From Streptomyces sp. WMMB303 (lineage in GTDB: Bacteria > Actinomycetota > Actinomycetes > Streptomycetales > Streptomycetaceae): a DNA stretch of 64,000 nucleotides. The stretch spans positions 3,212,501-3,276,500 of the forward strand of contig NZ_JARKIN010000001.1 of assembly GCF_029351045.1 (NCBI RefSeq), read 5' to 3'. A program made the position numbers and the translations under genes. The notes beneath the pieces were generated by a model. It saw only the letters and a list, made by a program, of their open reading frames with translations. It searched no databases and had not been told where the DNA came from. Position 1 is the stretch's first letter. The number at the start of each line of letters is the position of its first letter. Below are positions 35,801-42,731 of the stretch, in pieces.

Positions 35801-36074
35801 CCACGCGATACGCGATCTGGTGGTGGACCATGTGCGCCGCGCCGATCCAGACGAGGTCGGTGCCGCGACCGAACAGCTGGACAGACTGATCGAGGAATGG
35901 CAGCAGCAGGCCGAGATCGCGCGCGGAGACGGAACACGTCTCTACTACCGGCCCCAGGGGCGGTCGTACGAAGCACTGCTCACCGACTTCGGCAAGCAGG
36001 ACGGTCTGTGGGAGACGCCCCAGTCGATGCGCAACGTCGACCGTGAATGCCTTCTCGTCGTGAGAGGAATGTGA
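32889..36074 (+). CDS. drmA: DISARM helicase DrmA
   Basis: The 1061-residue protein starts at ATG 32889 within the previous stop codon. The N-terminal 430 residues are specific to the family (EQLVGPAGREDEIL, DRRYLMGTLYPRG). The superfamily 2 motor has Walker A WFPTGGGKTEAY (440-445 the P-loop), a Cys-rich block CPWCGTE ... CTRSTCVFH near 557-595, Walker B as IQDELHLLAGPLGT (about 650) and the C-terminal helicase block ATNMLSVGVDVPRL, YIQATSRVGR. DrmA with DrmB is the conserved DISARM core and is reported to bind DNA with 5' overhangs, its loading being controlled by a trigger loop. The order nuclease-helicase, drmA, drmB, UvrD-like ATPase is unlike the described class 1 and 2 loci. Confidence 0.88.
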   Translation: MSDLGEKAELLSDHRDAFVSYLREQLVGPAGREDEILVDPPDRRYLMGTLYPRGASLQAHSQAEGEEDFHEAAAGSEEEDTFADDPVAEANAWLPSSLGFSFFTDAHEIEVRCEASRYLTHREGGRRSWHRQPRLFSHTTVEKDDPSPMHVLEGHGRLHVRWRPYAAGHLVTCVLANAHNEEESTYKDRDLMLFQAGLTVTTVGGEVLEYPSTRLTSRDEEEQELRVQYRHVVTRAVGHGCAVEWDDGDDDVPSPVTSVRAQVMPRQVVAHIKPDGPRDLPVLRLAHLSRTDRSPDALRAELHSFVEDYRGWLDAQRREAESLKPWAAAPAARILDRIARAVERVSSGVDALTASTPAGAQAREAFRLANRAMALQMLHSRPELAGSRRTRKSDLVELTEPPEDYAWHPFQLAYFLLVVEGLMNPNHEDRETVDLIWFPTGGGKTEAYLLTACFEILWRRLRFGAAGGGTAVLSRYTLSLLTTQQFQRTATAVCALEYIRLGFDGALPHDLGEEPISVGLWVGQQTTPNRIADAQDELSALKQLNSPDDRFLLERCPWCGTEIVPERRAVEKDFGIVADGVTTGFFCTRSTCVFHERLPVSVVDEEIYREPPTFVLGTVDKFARLAWEPEAGSLFGRRDGKRPPSLVIQDELHLLAGPLGTTVGLYESAILELCTRDGSAPKVIASTATIRRSHDQVRGLYGRPTQLFPPAGIKAGESFFATPDTHRPGRLYVGVMAQGHTASTSTVHVGAAALQAPKEVGDSDTTRDAYWTTVAYHNSLRELGRTVTIARDDIPARLDHLTKDDSRRRKLDDDSVVELTSNIARAEQPRLLERLGKSFKERGSISFLATTNMLSVGVDVPRLGLMLMNGQPKTTSEYIQATSRVGRRHVPGLIVTLFRSTKPRDRSHYESFGVYHSSLYRHVEPTSITPWSMPSRNRALHAVLTILVRHGIKGLNSENRAGEILDHLDEVHAIRDLVVDHVRRADPDEVGAATEQLDRLIEEWQQQAEIARGDGTRLYYRPQGRSYEALLTDFGKQDGLWETPQSMRNVDRECLLVVRGM

Positions 36075-36077
36075 CCG

Positions 36078-37970
36078 ATGAAGGACGTCCGGCACAAAGT
36101 CCGCAGGTCACAGACCATCGTTCCGTTCGGTGTCGGCGGGATCATCGACCTGCGTGGTGAATCGTTCGTCGCCGAGGACACACTGGGGTGGGCAGCCTCG
36201 GCCGAAGCGGTGGAAGCACCCCGTCTCGTCGCCAAGCTGGGCGTTCACGGTCTCCGCGCGGCCCCGGCCGTACCGTCCGGCAAGGCTGCGCATACGACGC
36301 GCTCGGGGCCGTTGTACGTACGCTTTCCCAAGTGGTTGTTCTGCCCTCAGTGCAGGAACATGCTGCGGTGGCGTCCGGATTATGAGGTCCGGAACAGACA
36401 ACCGACATGCCGGCAGTGCGCCGGAAAAGTGCAGTTGGCACCGATGCGTTTCATCCAGGTGTGCCGGGCCGGCCACATGGCCGACATCGACTGGCGCCGA
36501 TGGGCCCATTCCCGGAGCGACGACCACGCTCAGCGCCAGTGCCAGGTCAGCCGCCTCCGATTCGTCGCGACTCCGGACTCGTCCGGTCTGGAGGCCCTGC
36601 GGGTGCGCTGCGCCGTCTGCCGGGCCAGTCGCAGTCTGGCGGGGCTCAGCCGGCAGAACATCCTCGGCAAGTCCGGGTTCAGGTGCCCCGGCACCCATCC
36701 GTGGGAGTCGGAGTCCGACGAGGCGGAAGCCTGTGAGGAAACACCGCAGGCCGTGCAACGCGGAGCCTCGAACGTCTACTTTCCGATCACGCACTCGGCG
36801 ATCGACATTCCCGCGCCCTCGGGATTCTCCGTGGACGACGAGGCGGCCCAGGCCGTCATCAATGACAAGCACTGGACGATGCTCATGAGCGCCGACAACG
36901 GTCCCATGGCCCCCGCCTACCGCACCCTGATCGCCATCTCCTGCGGCGTCGACGAAGACTTCGTCGAATCGCTGGAGCGTCGCCATGCCGCCGAGACCGC
37001 CTCGGTGCCGTTCATGGGGGATGCCGACGACGACCTCAGCATCGCCGAGTGGGCCGCGTTCTCCGAACCCGAGTCCGCCGTCGACTCGGAGACGTTCTCG
37101 GTACGTCGGACCAGCCTCGAGGTGCATGACGGGGATCCGGTCTCGATGAGAGAGCTGGCTGCGCGGCTCTCGACAGTCGTCGTCGCCCATCGGATTCGCG
37201 AGGTCCGGGCGCTCGAAGGATTTTCCCGGTACGAACCGAGTTCCGTCGAGGGTGAGGCGGGCGAGGGCGGGCGAGTCGTATCCGTCAACACCCGTGCGCG
37301 GGCCCAGTGGCTGCCGGCTGTCGAGACCTACGGCGAAGGGATCTTCATCGCCGTCGACGAGGAACGGCTCAGGTCGTGGGAGCGCATTCCCTCGGTCCAT
37401 GACCGAACACTGTCGATCGCGAGGAATCTCGAAGCGTCCTTCAAGGTTGACTGGCTCAGAGGGAAGACCGGGCCGGCTCTGCTGCCTCGCTTCGTCATGC
37501 TGCACACGCTGGCGCACCAGTTCATTCGTCAACTCTCCTATGACAGCGGCTACAACGCAGCTTCGCTCCGCGAGCGCGTCTACGCGAGAAGCCACACCCC
37601 GGGGAGCGGCCATCCTCCCCAGGCAGGGGTGTTCATCTACACGGCCGCCGGAGACACCGAAGGAACGCTGGGCGGACTCGTCCGTCAGGGACAGCCCCCG
37701 AACCTGGTCGAGACATTGATCCGGCTGCTCGAGTCTGCGCAATGGTGCTCCCAGGACCCGCTCTGCGCCGACTCCACCGGCAGGTCCCTGGCAAACCTCA
37801 ACCGAGCCGCCTGCCATGCCTGCACGCTTCTCCCCGAGACGAGTTGTGAGATCGACAACTCTCTGTTGGACAGAACTCTCCTGATCGGTGACGGCACCGT
37901 CCCGGGCTTCTTCGGCGACGTCGTCCGTGCGGCGTTGGAGGAATCCGCTGAAGCCGTCGATCAGTCATGA
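36078..37970 (+). CDS. drmB: DISARM protein DrmB (DUF1998)
   Basis: The 630-residue protein starts 3 bp after drmA. The N-terminus has the family opening (VRRSQTIVPFGVGGIIDLRGESF). A four-Cys zinc site lies near residues 91-114 (CPQCRNM ... CRQCAGK) and is followed by MRFIQVCRAGHMADIDW. The DUF1998 domain follows at about 470-590 (FVMLHTLAHQFIRQLSYDSGY), with its Cys-rich end (CSQDPLC ... CHACTLLPETSCE). DrmB forms a complex with DrmA and stimulates it in DISARM. It overlaps the next gene by ATGA. Composition is less GC-biased than in the flanking chromosome genes, in line with horizontal transfer. Confidence 0.9.
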   Translation: MKDVRHKVRRSQTIVPFGVGGIIDLRGESFVAEDTLGWAASAEAVEAPRLVAKLGVHGLRAAPAVPSGKAAHTTRSGPLYVRFPKWLFCPQCRNMLRWRPDYEVRNRQPTCRQCAGKVQLAPMRFIQVCRAGHMADIDWRRWAHSRSDDHAQRQCQVSRLRFVATPDSSGLEALRVRCAVCRASRSLAGLSRQNILGKSGFRCPGTHPWESESDEAEACEETPQAVQRGASNVYFPITHSAIDIPAPSGFSVDDEAAQAVINDKHWTMLMSADNGPMAPAYRTLIAISCGVDEDFVESLERRHAAETASVPFMGDADDDLSIAEWAAFSEPESAVDSETFSVRRTSLEVHDGDPVSMRELAARLSTVVVAHRIREVRALEGFSRYEPSSVEGEAGEGGRVVSVNTRARAQWLPAVETYGEGIFIAVDEERLRSWERIPSVHDRTLSIARNLEASFKVDWLRGKTGPALLPRFVMLHTLAHQFIRQLSYDSGYNAASLRERVYARSHTPGSGHPPQAGVFIYTAAGDTEGTLGGLVRQGQPPNLVETLIRLLESAQWCSQDPLCADSTGRSLANLNRAACHACTLLPETSCEIDNSLLDRTLLIGDGTVPGFFGDVVRAALEESAEAVDQS

Positions 37971-39070
37971 GGGCGCCCTCTCTGCTCGACCTGGAAGCCG
38001 AACAGCGTCCGGTCATCGATCTGCCCTTCCGCGGCAGCCATGTCGTCACCGGGAATCCCGGCTCGGGCAAGACCGTTCTGGCCGTCCACCGGGCCTGGGC
38101 GCTGGCCACGATCGGGCGCGAGGTCACACTCCTCACCCGCTCCAATGTGTTGCATCAATATCTGGCCCAGCTGGCGCCCGACCTCACGGAGTCCGTCCGG
38201 GTCACCACCTCCTACCGGTGGATCCGGGACTTCTGGAACGAACGCTTCGGCTCGGACCCGCCGAAGACCGACGAAGAGGGATGGAACCACGCCTGGGTCG
38301 AGATGCAGCAGGCCTGCATCGTCCGAGGTGTCACATCAGCGGCGCACCTCGTCATCGACGAGGGCCAGGGGCTTCCTGTCGATTTCTACCGGTGGTGCCG
38401 CCTCCTCGGCGTCGAGTTCACTGTTTTCGCGGACGAGAACCAGCAGATCGGGGACGACCAGAGCACCGTCTCCGAGATCCACCGGGAAGTCGTGGCAAAG
38501 ACTCCTCCTCTGGTCCTGCGTGAGAACCGCCGGAACAGTCGGGAGATCGCCATGCTGGCCTCCGAGTTCCAGGAGGGAGGAGGGGAGCGAATCCCGCTTC
38601 CGTCCAGGAGCGCGGGTCGCACACCGACGGTCCTCAGTGTCCCTTCTCTGGACTATCTCATCACGGGTATCTCTCAGTACTTCTCCGCACACCCTGAGCG
38701 CAGCATCGGGATCATCTGTCGGTCGAATCACCTGCAACGCGACATCCAGAGTCGGCTCACGAACGTCGGACTGGCCGCGCACACCCAGGCCTATGTACAC
38801 GACGATCGGTATCGGAACACCATCGACTTCTCCAGCCGGCCCATCCGCATCCTGAACACGAACAGCATGAAAGGACTGGAGTTCGACAGCGTCTTCGTTC
38901 CCGATCTGGATGCGTACACGGAGGACCCGACTGGCGTGGCCGCGCGTCTTCGCTTCTTCGTGCTCTGCACCCGTGCCCGGGAGGACCTCCACCTCGCCCA
39001 TCGCGGCTCCCGGGAGCCCGCGATCCTCTCCGACATCCCCGAATCCCTGTTGGTCCGACATGCCGGCTGA
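37967..39070 (+). CDS. UvrD-like SF1 ATPase/helicase, last gene of the DrmAB operon
   Basis: The 367-residue protein has Walker A GNPGSGKT (29-36), Walker B VIDEGQ (129-134), the motif III-IV region FADENQQIGDD and LRENRRNSREIAML, and C-terminal motifs NTNSMKGLEFDSVFVPD and VLCTRAREDLHLAHRG. It is a minimal UvrD/Rep-type motor without recognisable 1B/2B insertions or a nuclease domain. It sits where many DISARM loci carry the phospholipase-D protein DrmC, which is absent here. With the NERD helicase it gives the operon two SF1 motors and one SF2 motor. No further island gene follows. Confidence 0.82.
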   Translation: MRAPSLLDLEAEQRPVIDLPFRGSHVVTGNPGSGKTVLAVHRAWALATIGREVTLLTRSNVLHQYLAQLAPDLTESVRVTTSYRWIRDFWNERFGSDPPKTDEEGWNHAWVEMQQACIVRGVTSAAHLVIDEGQGLPVDFYRWCRLLGVEFTVFADENQQIGDDQSTVSEIHREVVAKTPPLVLRENRRNSREIAMLASEFQEGGGERIPLPSRSAGRTPTVLSVPSLDYLITGISQYFSAHPERSIGIICRSNHLQRDIQSRLTNVGLAAHTQAYVHDDRYRNTIDFSSRPIRILNTNSMKGLEFDSVFVPDLDAYTEDPTGVAARLRFFVLCTRAREDLHLAHRGSREPAILSDIPESLLVRHAG

Positions 39071-39246
39071 CAGATAGCCTTCACCACCCGTACCGGACGC
39101 CCCCGCAGAATCAGCGACGCAGCCGGGCGGGACCTCCCGAACCGTCGCACGCGTCGCCGTGTACCGCACATCCCCGCGTACTCGAGCCGGGCCCGGAACG
39201 ATATGACCACTGCCCGCTTCCACGCCGAGACTCCCGGAGAGAACCC

Positions 39247-39690
39247 GTGACCGACATCCTCGACACAGACGTCCGCCTTCTCCGACTCCTCTCCGAACAC
39301 GACCGAGGCGTGCTCGTCACGTTGCGGCGGGACGGGCGCCCTCAGCTGTCCAACGTCAATCACACGTATGACCCCGACAAGCGGTTGCTGCGGGTCTCCA
39401 TCACGGCGAACCGGGTCAAGGCCCGGAACCTGGCGCGGGATTCGCGGGCCAGTTATCACGTGACGAGCAGCGACGGGTGGGCGTGGACGGTGGTGGACGG
39501 GACGGCGGAGCTGACGCCCGTCGCACAGGATCCGCACGATGCGACCGTCGAGGAGTTGATCGAGGTGTACCGGGCGATCCGGGGCGAGCACCCGGACTGG
39601 GCGGAGTACCGGGACACCATGGTGGCCGACCGGCGACAGGTGGTGCGGCTTCCCGTGGAGCGGGTGTACGGCCAGCCGCAGCGGGGCTGA
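39247..39690 (+). CDS. PPOX-class F420-dependent oxidoreductase
   Basis: The 147-residue protein has a split-barrel flavin/F420-binding fold: LLSEHDRGVLVTLRRDGRPQLSNVNHTYDPDKRLLRVSITANRVKARNL is the typical opening, followed by ASYHVTSSDGWAWTVVDGTAEL. Members of this class reduce various substrates with F420H2 or act in cofactor handling; the substrate is unknown. GGAG precedes GTG 39247. It is the first chromosomal gene right of the defence island and is convergent with the aldo/keto reductase, with a strong hairpin between them. Confidence 0.85.
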   Translation: MTDILDTDVRLLRLLSEHDRGVLVTLRRDGRPQLSNVNHTYDPDKRLLRVSITANRVKARNLARDSRASYHVTSSDGWAWTVVDGTAELTPVAQDPHDATVEELIEVYRAIRGEHPDWAEYRDTMVADRRQVVRLPVERVYGQPQRG

Positions 39691-39753
39691 GCGGCTGCCG
39701 GTGCCGCGTTCCCGGTGCTCGGGCAGCTCTCGTACCACCGGTACACGAGGTGT

Positions 39754-39793
39754 CTCGGGTTCCCGTCGCCCGGGTGGACGGCGGGAACCCGAG
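39754..39793. terminator. Bidirectional hairpin between convergent genes
   Basis: CTCGGGTTCCCG (39754-39765) and CGGGAACCCGAG (39782-39793) form a perfect 12-bp stem with a 16-nt loop. It lies between the PPOX gene stop (39690) and the aldo/keto reductase stop (39939). Confidence 0.75.
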
Positions 39794-39938
39794 CCCGGCT
39801 CGGCCGCGGCGCCGGCGCCGGGCAGCCGCACCACCGTGTCGCACCACCGGGCATCCGCAACGCACCGCCTGCCCGCCCGCTCGCCGTGTCACCGTTGCGG
39901 CCTGCCGCCGTGTCATCGTGCGGCCTGCCGACGAGGCG

Positions 39939-40892
39939 CTACGCGGACGCGTCCGTCAGCAGGCGGAGTTCGTCGTTGGTGAGCCGCAGGTCGGCGACGG
40001 CCAGCAGGGCGGGGAGCTGGTCGACCGCTCGGGCGCTGGCAATGGGGGCCGTGACGGTCGGCTGCGCGGCGAGCCAGGCGAGCGCGACAGTGGCCTCGGA
40101 CGCCTGGTGCGCGGCGGCGACGGTGGTCAGTGCGGCGAGGACGCGCTGGCCCCGCTCGGTGGCGAGCAGCTGCGCTGCCTTGCCCGCGCGTGCTCCCTCG
40201 GGGACGGCCTCGCCGGGACGGTACTTGCCGGTGAGGAATCCGGAGGCCAACGCGTAGTACGGCAGGACGGCCAGCGACTCGCGTCGGGCGAGCTCTTCCA
40301 GTTCGCCCTCGTAGGTGTCGCGGGAGACGAGGTTGTAGTGCGGCTGGAGCGCCACATACCGGGCGGCGCCCTCCCGGTCGCTGAACGCGAGCGATGCGGC
40401 TAGACGGGCCGGCGAGATGTTGGAGGCGGCGATCTCGCGGACCTTGCCCTCCCTGACCAGGTCGTCGAGGGCCGAGACGATGTCGGAGACCTCGACGGAT
40501 TCGTCGTCGAAGTGCGTGTAGTAGAGGTCGATGCGATCCGTCTGCAGGCGGCGCAGCGAATCCTCGCAGGCGGCTTTGATGGTGGCGGGGGCGAGTCCCA
40601 TGTGGTCCGGGTGGCGGGCCACCTTGGTGGCGACGACGACGTTGTCGCGTACGGAGGGGCCACGTGCGGCGAGCCACTCACCGATGACGGTTTCCGACTC
40701 GCCGCCCCTGTTGCCCTCCACCCAGGCCGAGTAGCCGTCGGCCGTGTCGATGACGTTGCCGCCCGCGTCGGTGTAGGCGTCGAGCACCGCGAACGAGGTG
40801 GGGGTGTCCGCCGTCCACCCGAAGACGTTGCCGCCGAGCACCAGCGGTGAGACGGACAGTTGACCGATCTTCCTGTCGGCATTCATCTGCAT
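39939..40892 (-). CDS. Aldo/keto reductase
   Basis: The 317-residue protein has the TIM-barrel aldo/keto reductase signatures: LVLGGNVFGW, NVIDTADGYSAW with catalytic Asp and Tyr, VVATKV with the catalytic Lys, and IDLYYTHFDD with the His. NADPH-binding residues near the C-terminus (TAPIASARAVDQLPALLA) are present. It resembles the YajO/AKR11-type subgroup. The physiological carbonyl substrate cannot be inferred. It is convergent with the PPOX gene and lies downstream of the M23 peptidase on the same strand, with 185 bp between them. Confidence 0.88.
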   Translation of the reverse strand: MQMNADRKIGQLSVSPLVLGGNVFGWTADTPTSFAVLDAYTDAGGNVIDTADGYSAWVEGNRGGESETVIGEWLAARGPSVRDNVVVATKVARHPDHMGLAPATIKAACEDSLRRLQTDRIDLYYTHFDDESVEVSDIVSALDDLVREGKVREIAASNISPARLAASLAFSDREGAARYVALQPHYNLVSRDTYEGELEELARRESLAVLPYYALASGFLTGKYRPGEAVPEGARAGKAAQLLATERGQRVLAALTTVAAAHQASEATVALAWLAAQPTVTAPIASARAVDQLPALLAVADLRLTNDELRLLTDASA

Positions 40893-41077
40893 GCCGCGAC
40901 CGTAGCGCGGGGGCGGGCGGTCCCGCAGGCGCGCACACCGGGCGGCCCGGACGTCGCGCCCCGATGCCGGTCCGTGTCGGGGGCACGCGTGCGGTGCGGT
41001 CAGCTGTGACTCCCGTGTCCGTGCTCAGACCCCTGAGTCCCTTGTCCGTGCTCGGACCTTGACGTGCTTGTCGGCGC

Positions 41078-42328
41078 TCAGACCTTGACGCCCTTGTCGC
41101 GGAGCCACGGCAGCGGGTCCACCGGGTCGCCGCCGTGCGGGCGGACCTCGACGTGCAGGTGGGGGCCCGTGGAGTTGCCGGTGGAGCCGACCCGCCCGAT
41201 CACATCGCCGGTGCCGACCTTGTCGCCGGCCGATCTGGTCATGGACGAGAGGTGGCAGAACCAGAGTTCGGTACCGTCCTCCAGCCGCAGCACGACGCGG
41301 TAGCCGTACGAACCGGCCCAGCCGGCCTCCTTGACCGTTCCGCTGTGGACGGCCTTGACGGGCGTGCCGTTGGGGGCGGCGAAGTCCTGTCCGGTGTGGT
41401 CGCTCTGCCACATGCCGCCCGCCTGGCCGAATCCGGCGCTGAGCTGGAAGGAGGCCAGCGGTGCCGTGTAGCTGCGGGCGAGTTCGGCGCGGCGGGCCGC
41501 TTCGGCCTTGCGCTTCCGCTCGGCTTCCGCCTTGCGCTCCTGCTCGGCGGCGGCCTCGCGCGCCCGCTCCTGCTTCGCCTCTTCGGCAGCGGCGGCCCGT
41601 TCCGCGGCCTCCGCCGCGGCCGCGCTCGCGGCCTGCCGGGCCGCCTTCTCGCGGGCTTCCTCGTCCGCCGCGGAGCGGTGGCGTTCGGCCTGTTCGAGGA
41701 TGCGGGCCCGCAGGGCCTCGCCCGCGTCGGTGCGGCCCGCCGCCCTGTCTTCGTCGGAGAGCCCGGCCTGGGTGAGGGGAGCGGCTTGCGCGTCCCCGGC
41801 GCTGCCGGAGCCCGTCGCACCGTCGGCGTCCTCGGAGAGCAGGCCGCCGATGCCGGGCAGGTCCTCGGCGTCGGGCAGCCGGTCGGGGATGCTCCGGAGC
41901 GCGTCGGCGGCGGTGTCCACGTCGGGTACGGATATCGTGCCGGGGTCCCGGTCCTGGGCGGTCGCCATACCGCCGGCGCCGACGGCTGCGATCATGCCGA
42001 CCCCCAGGACGGTGCCGCCCCGCGCCACGCCTCCGGCGCGCTGCTTGGCGACCCGGTGCCGGCCCCGTACCGGAATCGCGGAGTCCTCGGAAGGGTTCCA
42101 GTCCTCCCACGGCTCGTCACCGGCTTCACTCGCGTCCTTGTGCGGCGGCATGGGGCCGGGGCCCGGGCCGGCGGAGTCGCCGTATGTGGACGGTCCCGGG
42201 ACGGGGCCGCGGGGCGCGGCCTGGCCGTAGGGCGCTGCCGGGCCTGCGTGGCCGGCCGGGTCGGTGGGTGGGGCGTACGCGTCCGTCTGGGACGCATGGC
42301 CGACGAAGCCCTGGGATCTGGAGGCCAC
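41078..42328 (-). CDS. M23-family (LytM) cell-wall peptidase
   Basis: The 416-residue protein starts at GTG 42328. A Pro/Gly-rich cytoplasmic start is followed by one membrane segment (GGTVLGVGMIAAVGAGG, about 105-125), then an Ala/Glu/Arg-rich coiled coil (about 200-285), and then a LytM/M23 domain. The zinc ligands are visible in SDHTGQDFAAP, the HLSSM loop and the final GPHLHVEVR. It should cut peptide cross-links in peptidoglycan at the outer face of the membrane. The leader carries a ydaO-type c-di-AMP riboswitch, a control known for several Streptomyces wall hydrolases, which ties the gene to growth resumption and osmotic state. Confidence 0.9.
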   Translation of the reverse strand: MASRSQGFVGHASQTDAYAPPTDPAGHAGPAAPYGQAAPRGPVPGPSTYGDSAGPGPGPMPPHKDASEAGDEPWEDWNPSEDSAIPVRGRHRVAKQRAGGVARGGTVLGVGMIAAVGAGGMATAQDRDPGTISVPDVDTAADALRSIPDRLPDAEDLPGIGGLLSEDADGATGSGSAGDAQAAPLTQAGLSDEDRAAGRTDAGEALRARILEQAERHRSAADEEAREKAARQAASAAAAEAAERAAAAEEAKQERAREAAAEQERKAEAERKRKAEAARRAELARSYTAPLASFQLSAGFGQAGGMWQSDHTGQDFAAPNGTPVKAVHSGTVKEAGWAGSYGYRVVLRLEDGTELWFCHLSSMTRSAGDKVGTGDVIGRVGSTGNSTGPHLHVEVRPHGGDPVDPLPWLRDKGVKV

Positions 42329-42352
42329 GGGGGCGCTCTCCTTTCCTTCCTT

Positions 42353-42540
42353 CTCGCCTACCGGGTTAGCTGACGGGTTCGGAGCAGGAAGGTCTCCTAC
42401 GGGCGTCCTCTCGCAAGGGCGTCCGATTCACCCCGTCCCCCTCGTCCGGCTGACGAGGAGGGGTGGTTCCCCGGTTCCCACGGTGCTGTGCGGCCGATCG
42501 GGTGCTGCTGTTGCACCGCGTGCGGGATTCGGCGACGGCG
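42353..42540 (-). promoter_or_regulatory. ydaO/yuaA c-di-AMP riboswitch
   Basis: Read on the minus strand, the leader of the M23 gene contains the conserved ydaO blocks in order: CGCCGAATCC near the 5' end, CCGGGGAACCAC, GGGGTGAATC, GTAGGAGACCTTCCTG and GAACCCGTCAGCTAACC followed by GGTAGGCG. The element ends about 25 nt before the GTG start, with AAGGAGAG as the ribosome site. c-di-AMP binding usually switches such genes off. A TATTAA box (42598-42593) upstream may belong to the promoter. Confidence 0.9.
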
Positions 42541-42731
42541 CACGGTGCCGTCTTCCGTGACGGCAGTGACGACCGTGCTGCGTTATCGGACGTTAATAGA
42601 ACTGCGCCCGGGATTCCAAGCCGTTCCCCGTAATTGACGTGAGTCCCGCCTCGGTCTCCACCGGCCCCCTCCGTGCCTGCCCGGCCCGCGCGGCGTCCTG
42701 CGGTGGGGGCGCGCCGGCCGGCGCACCGGGC

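Noticed and set aside
37967-39070. DrmC (phospholipase D-type) as the last gene of the DrmAB operon
   Set aside because: The protein has Walker A GNPGSGKT and UvrD motifs and no HxK...D pair of the PLD family.
22765-39246. Mobile element ends or attachment sites around the defence island
   Set aside because: No integrase, transposase, tRNA end or matching direct repeats were seen at either edge.
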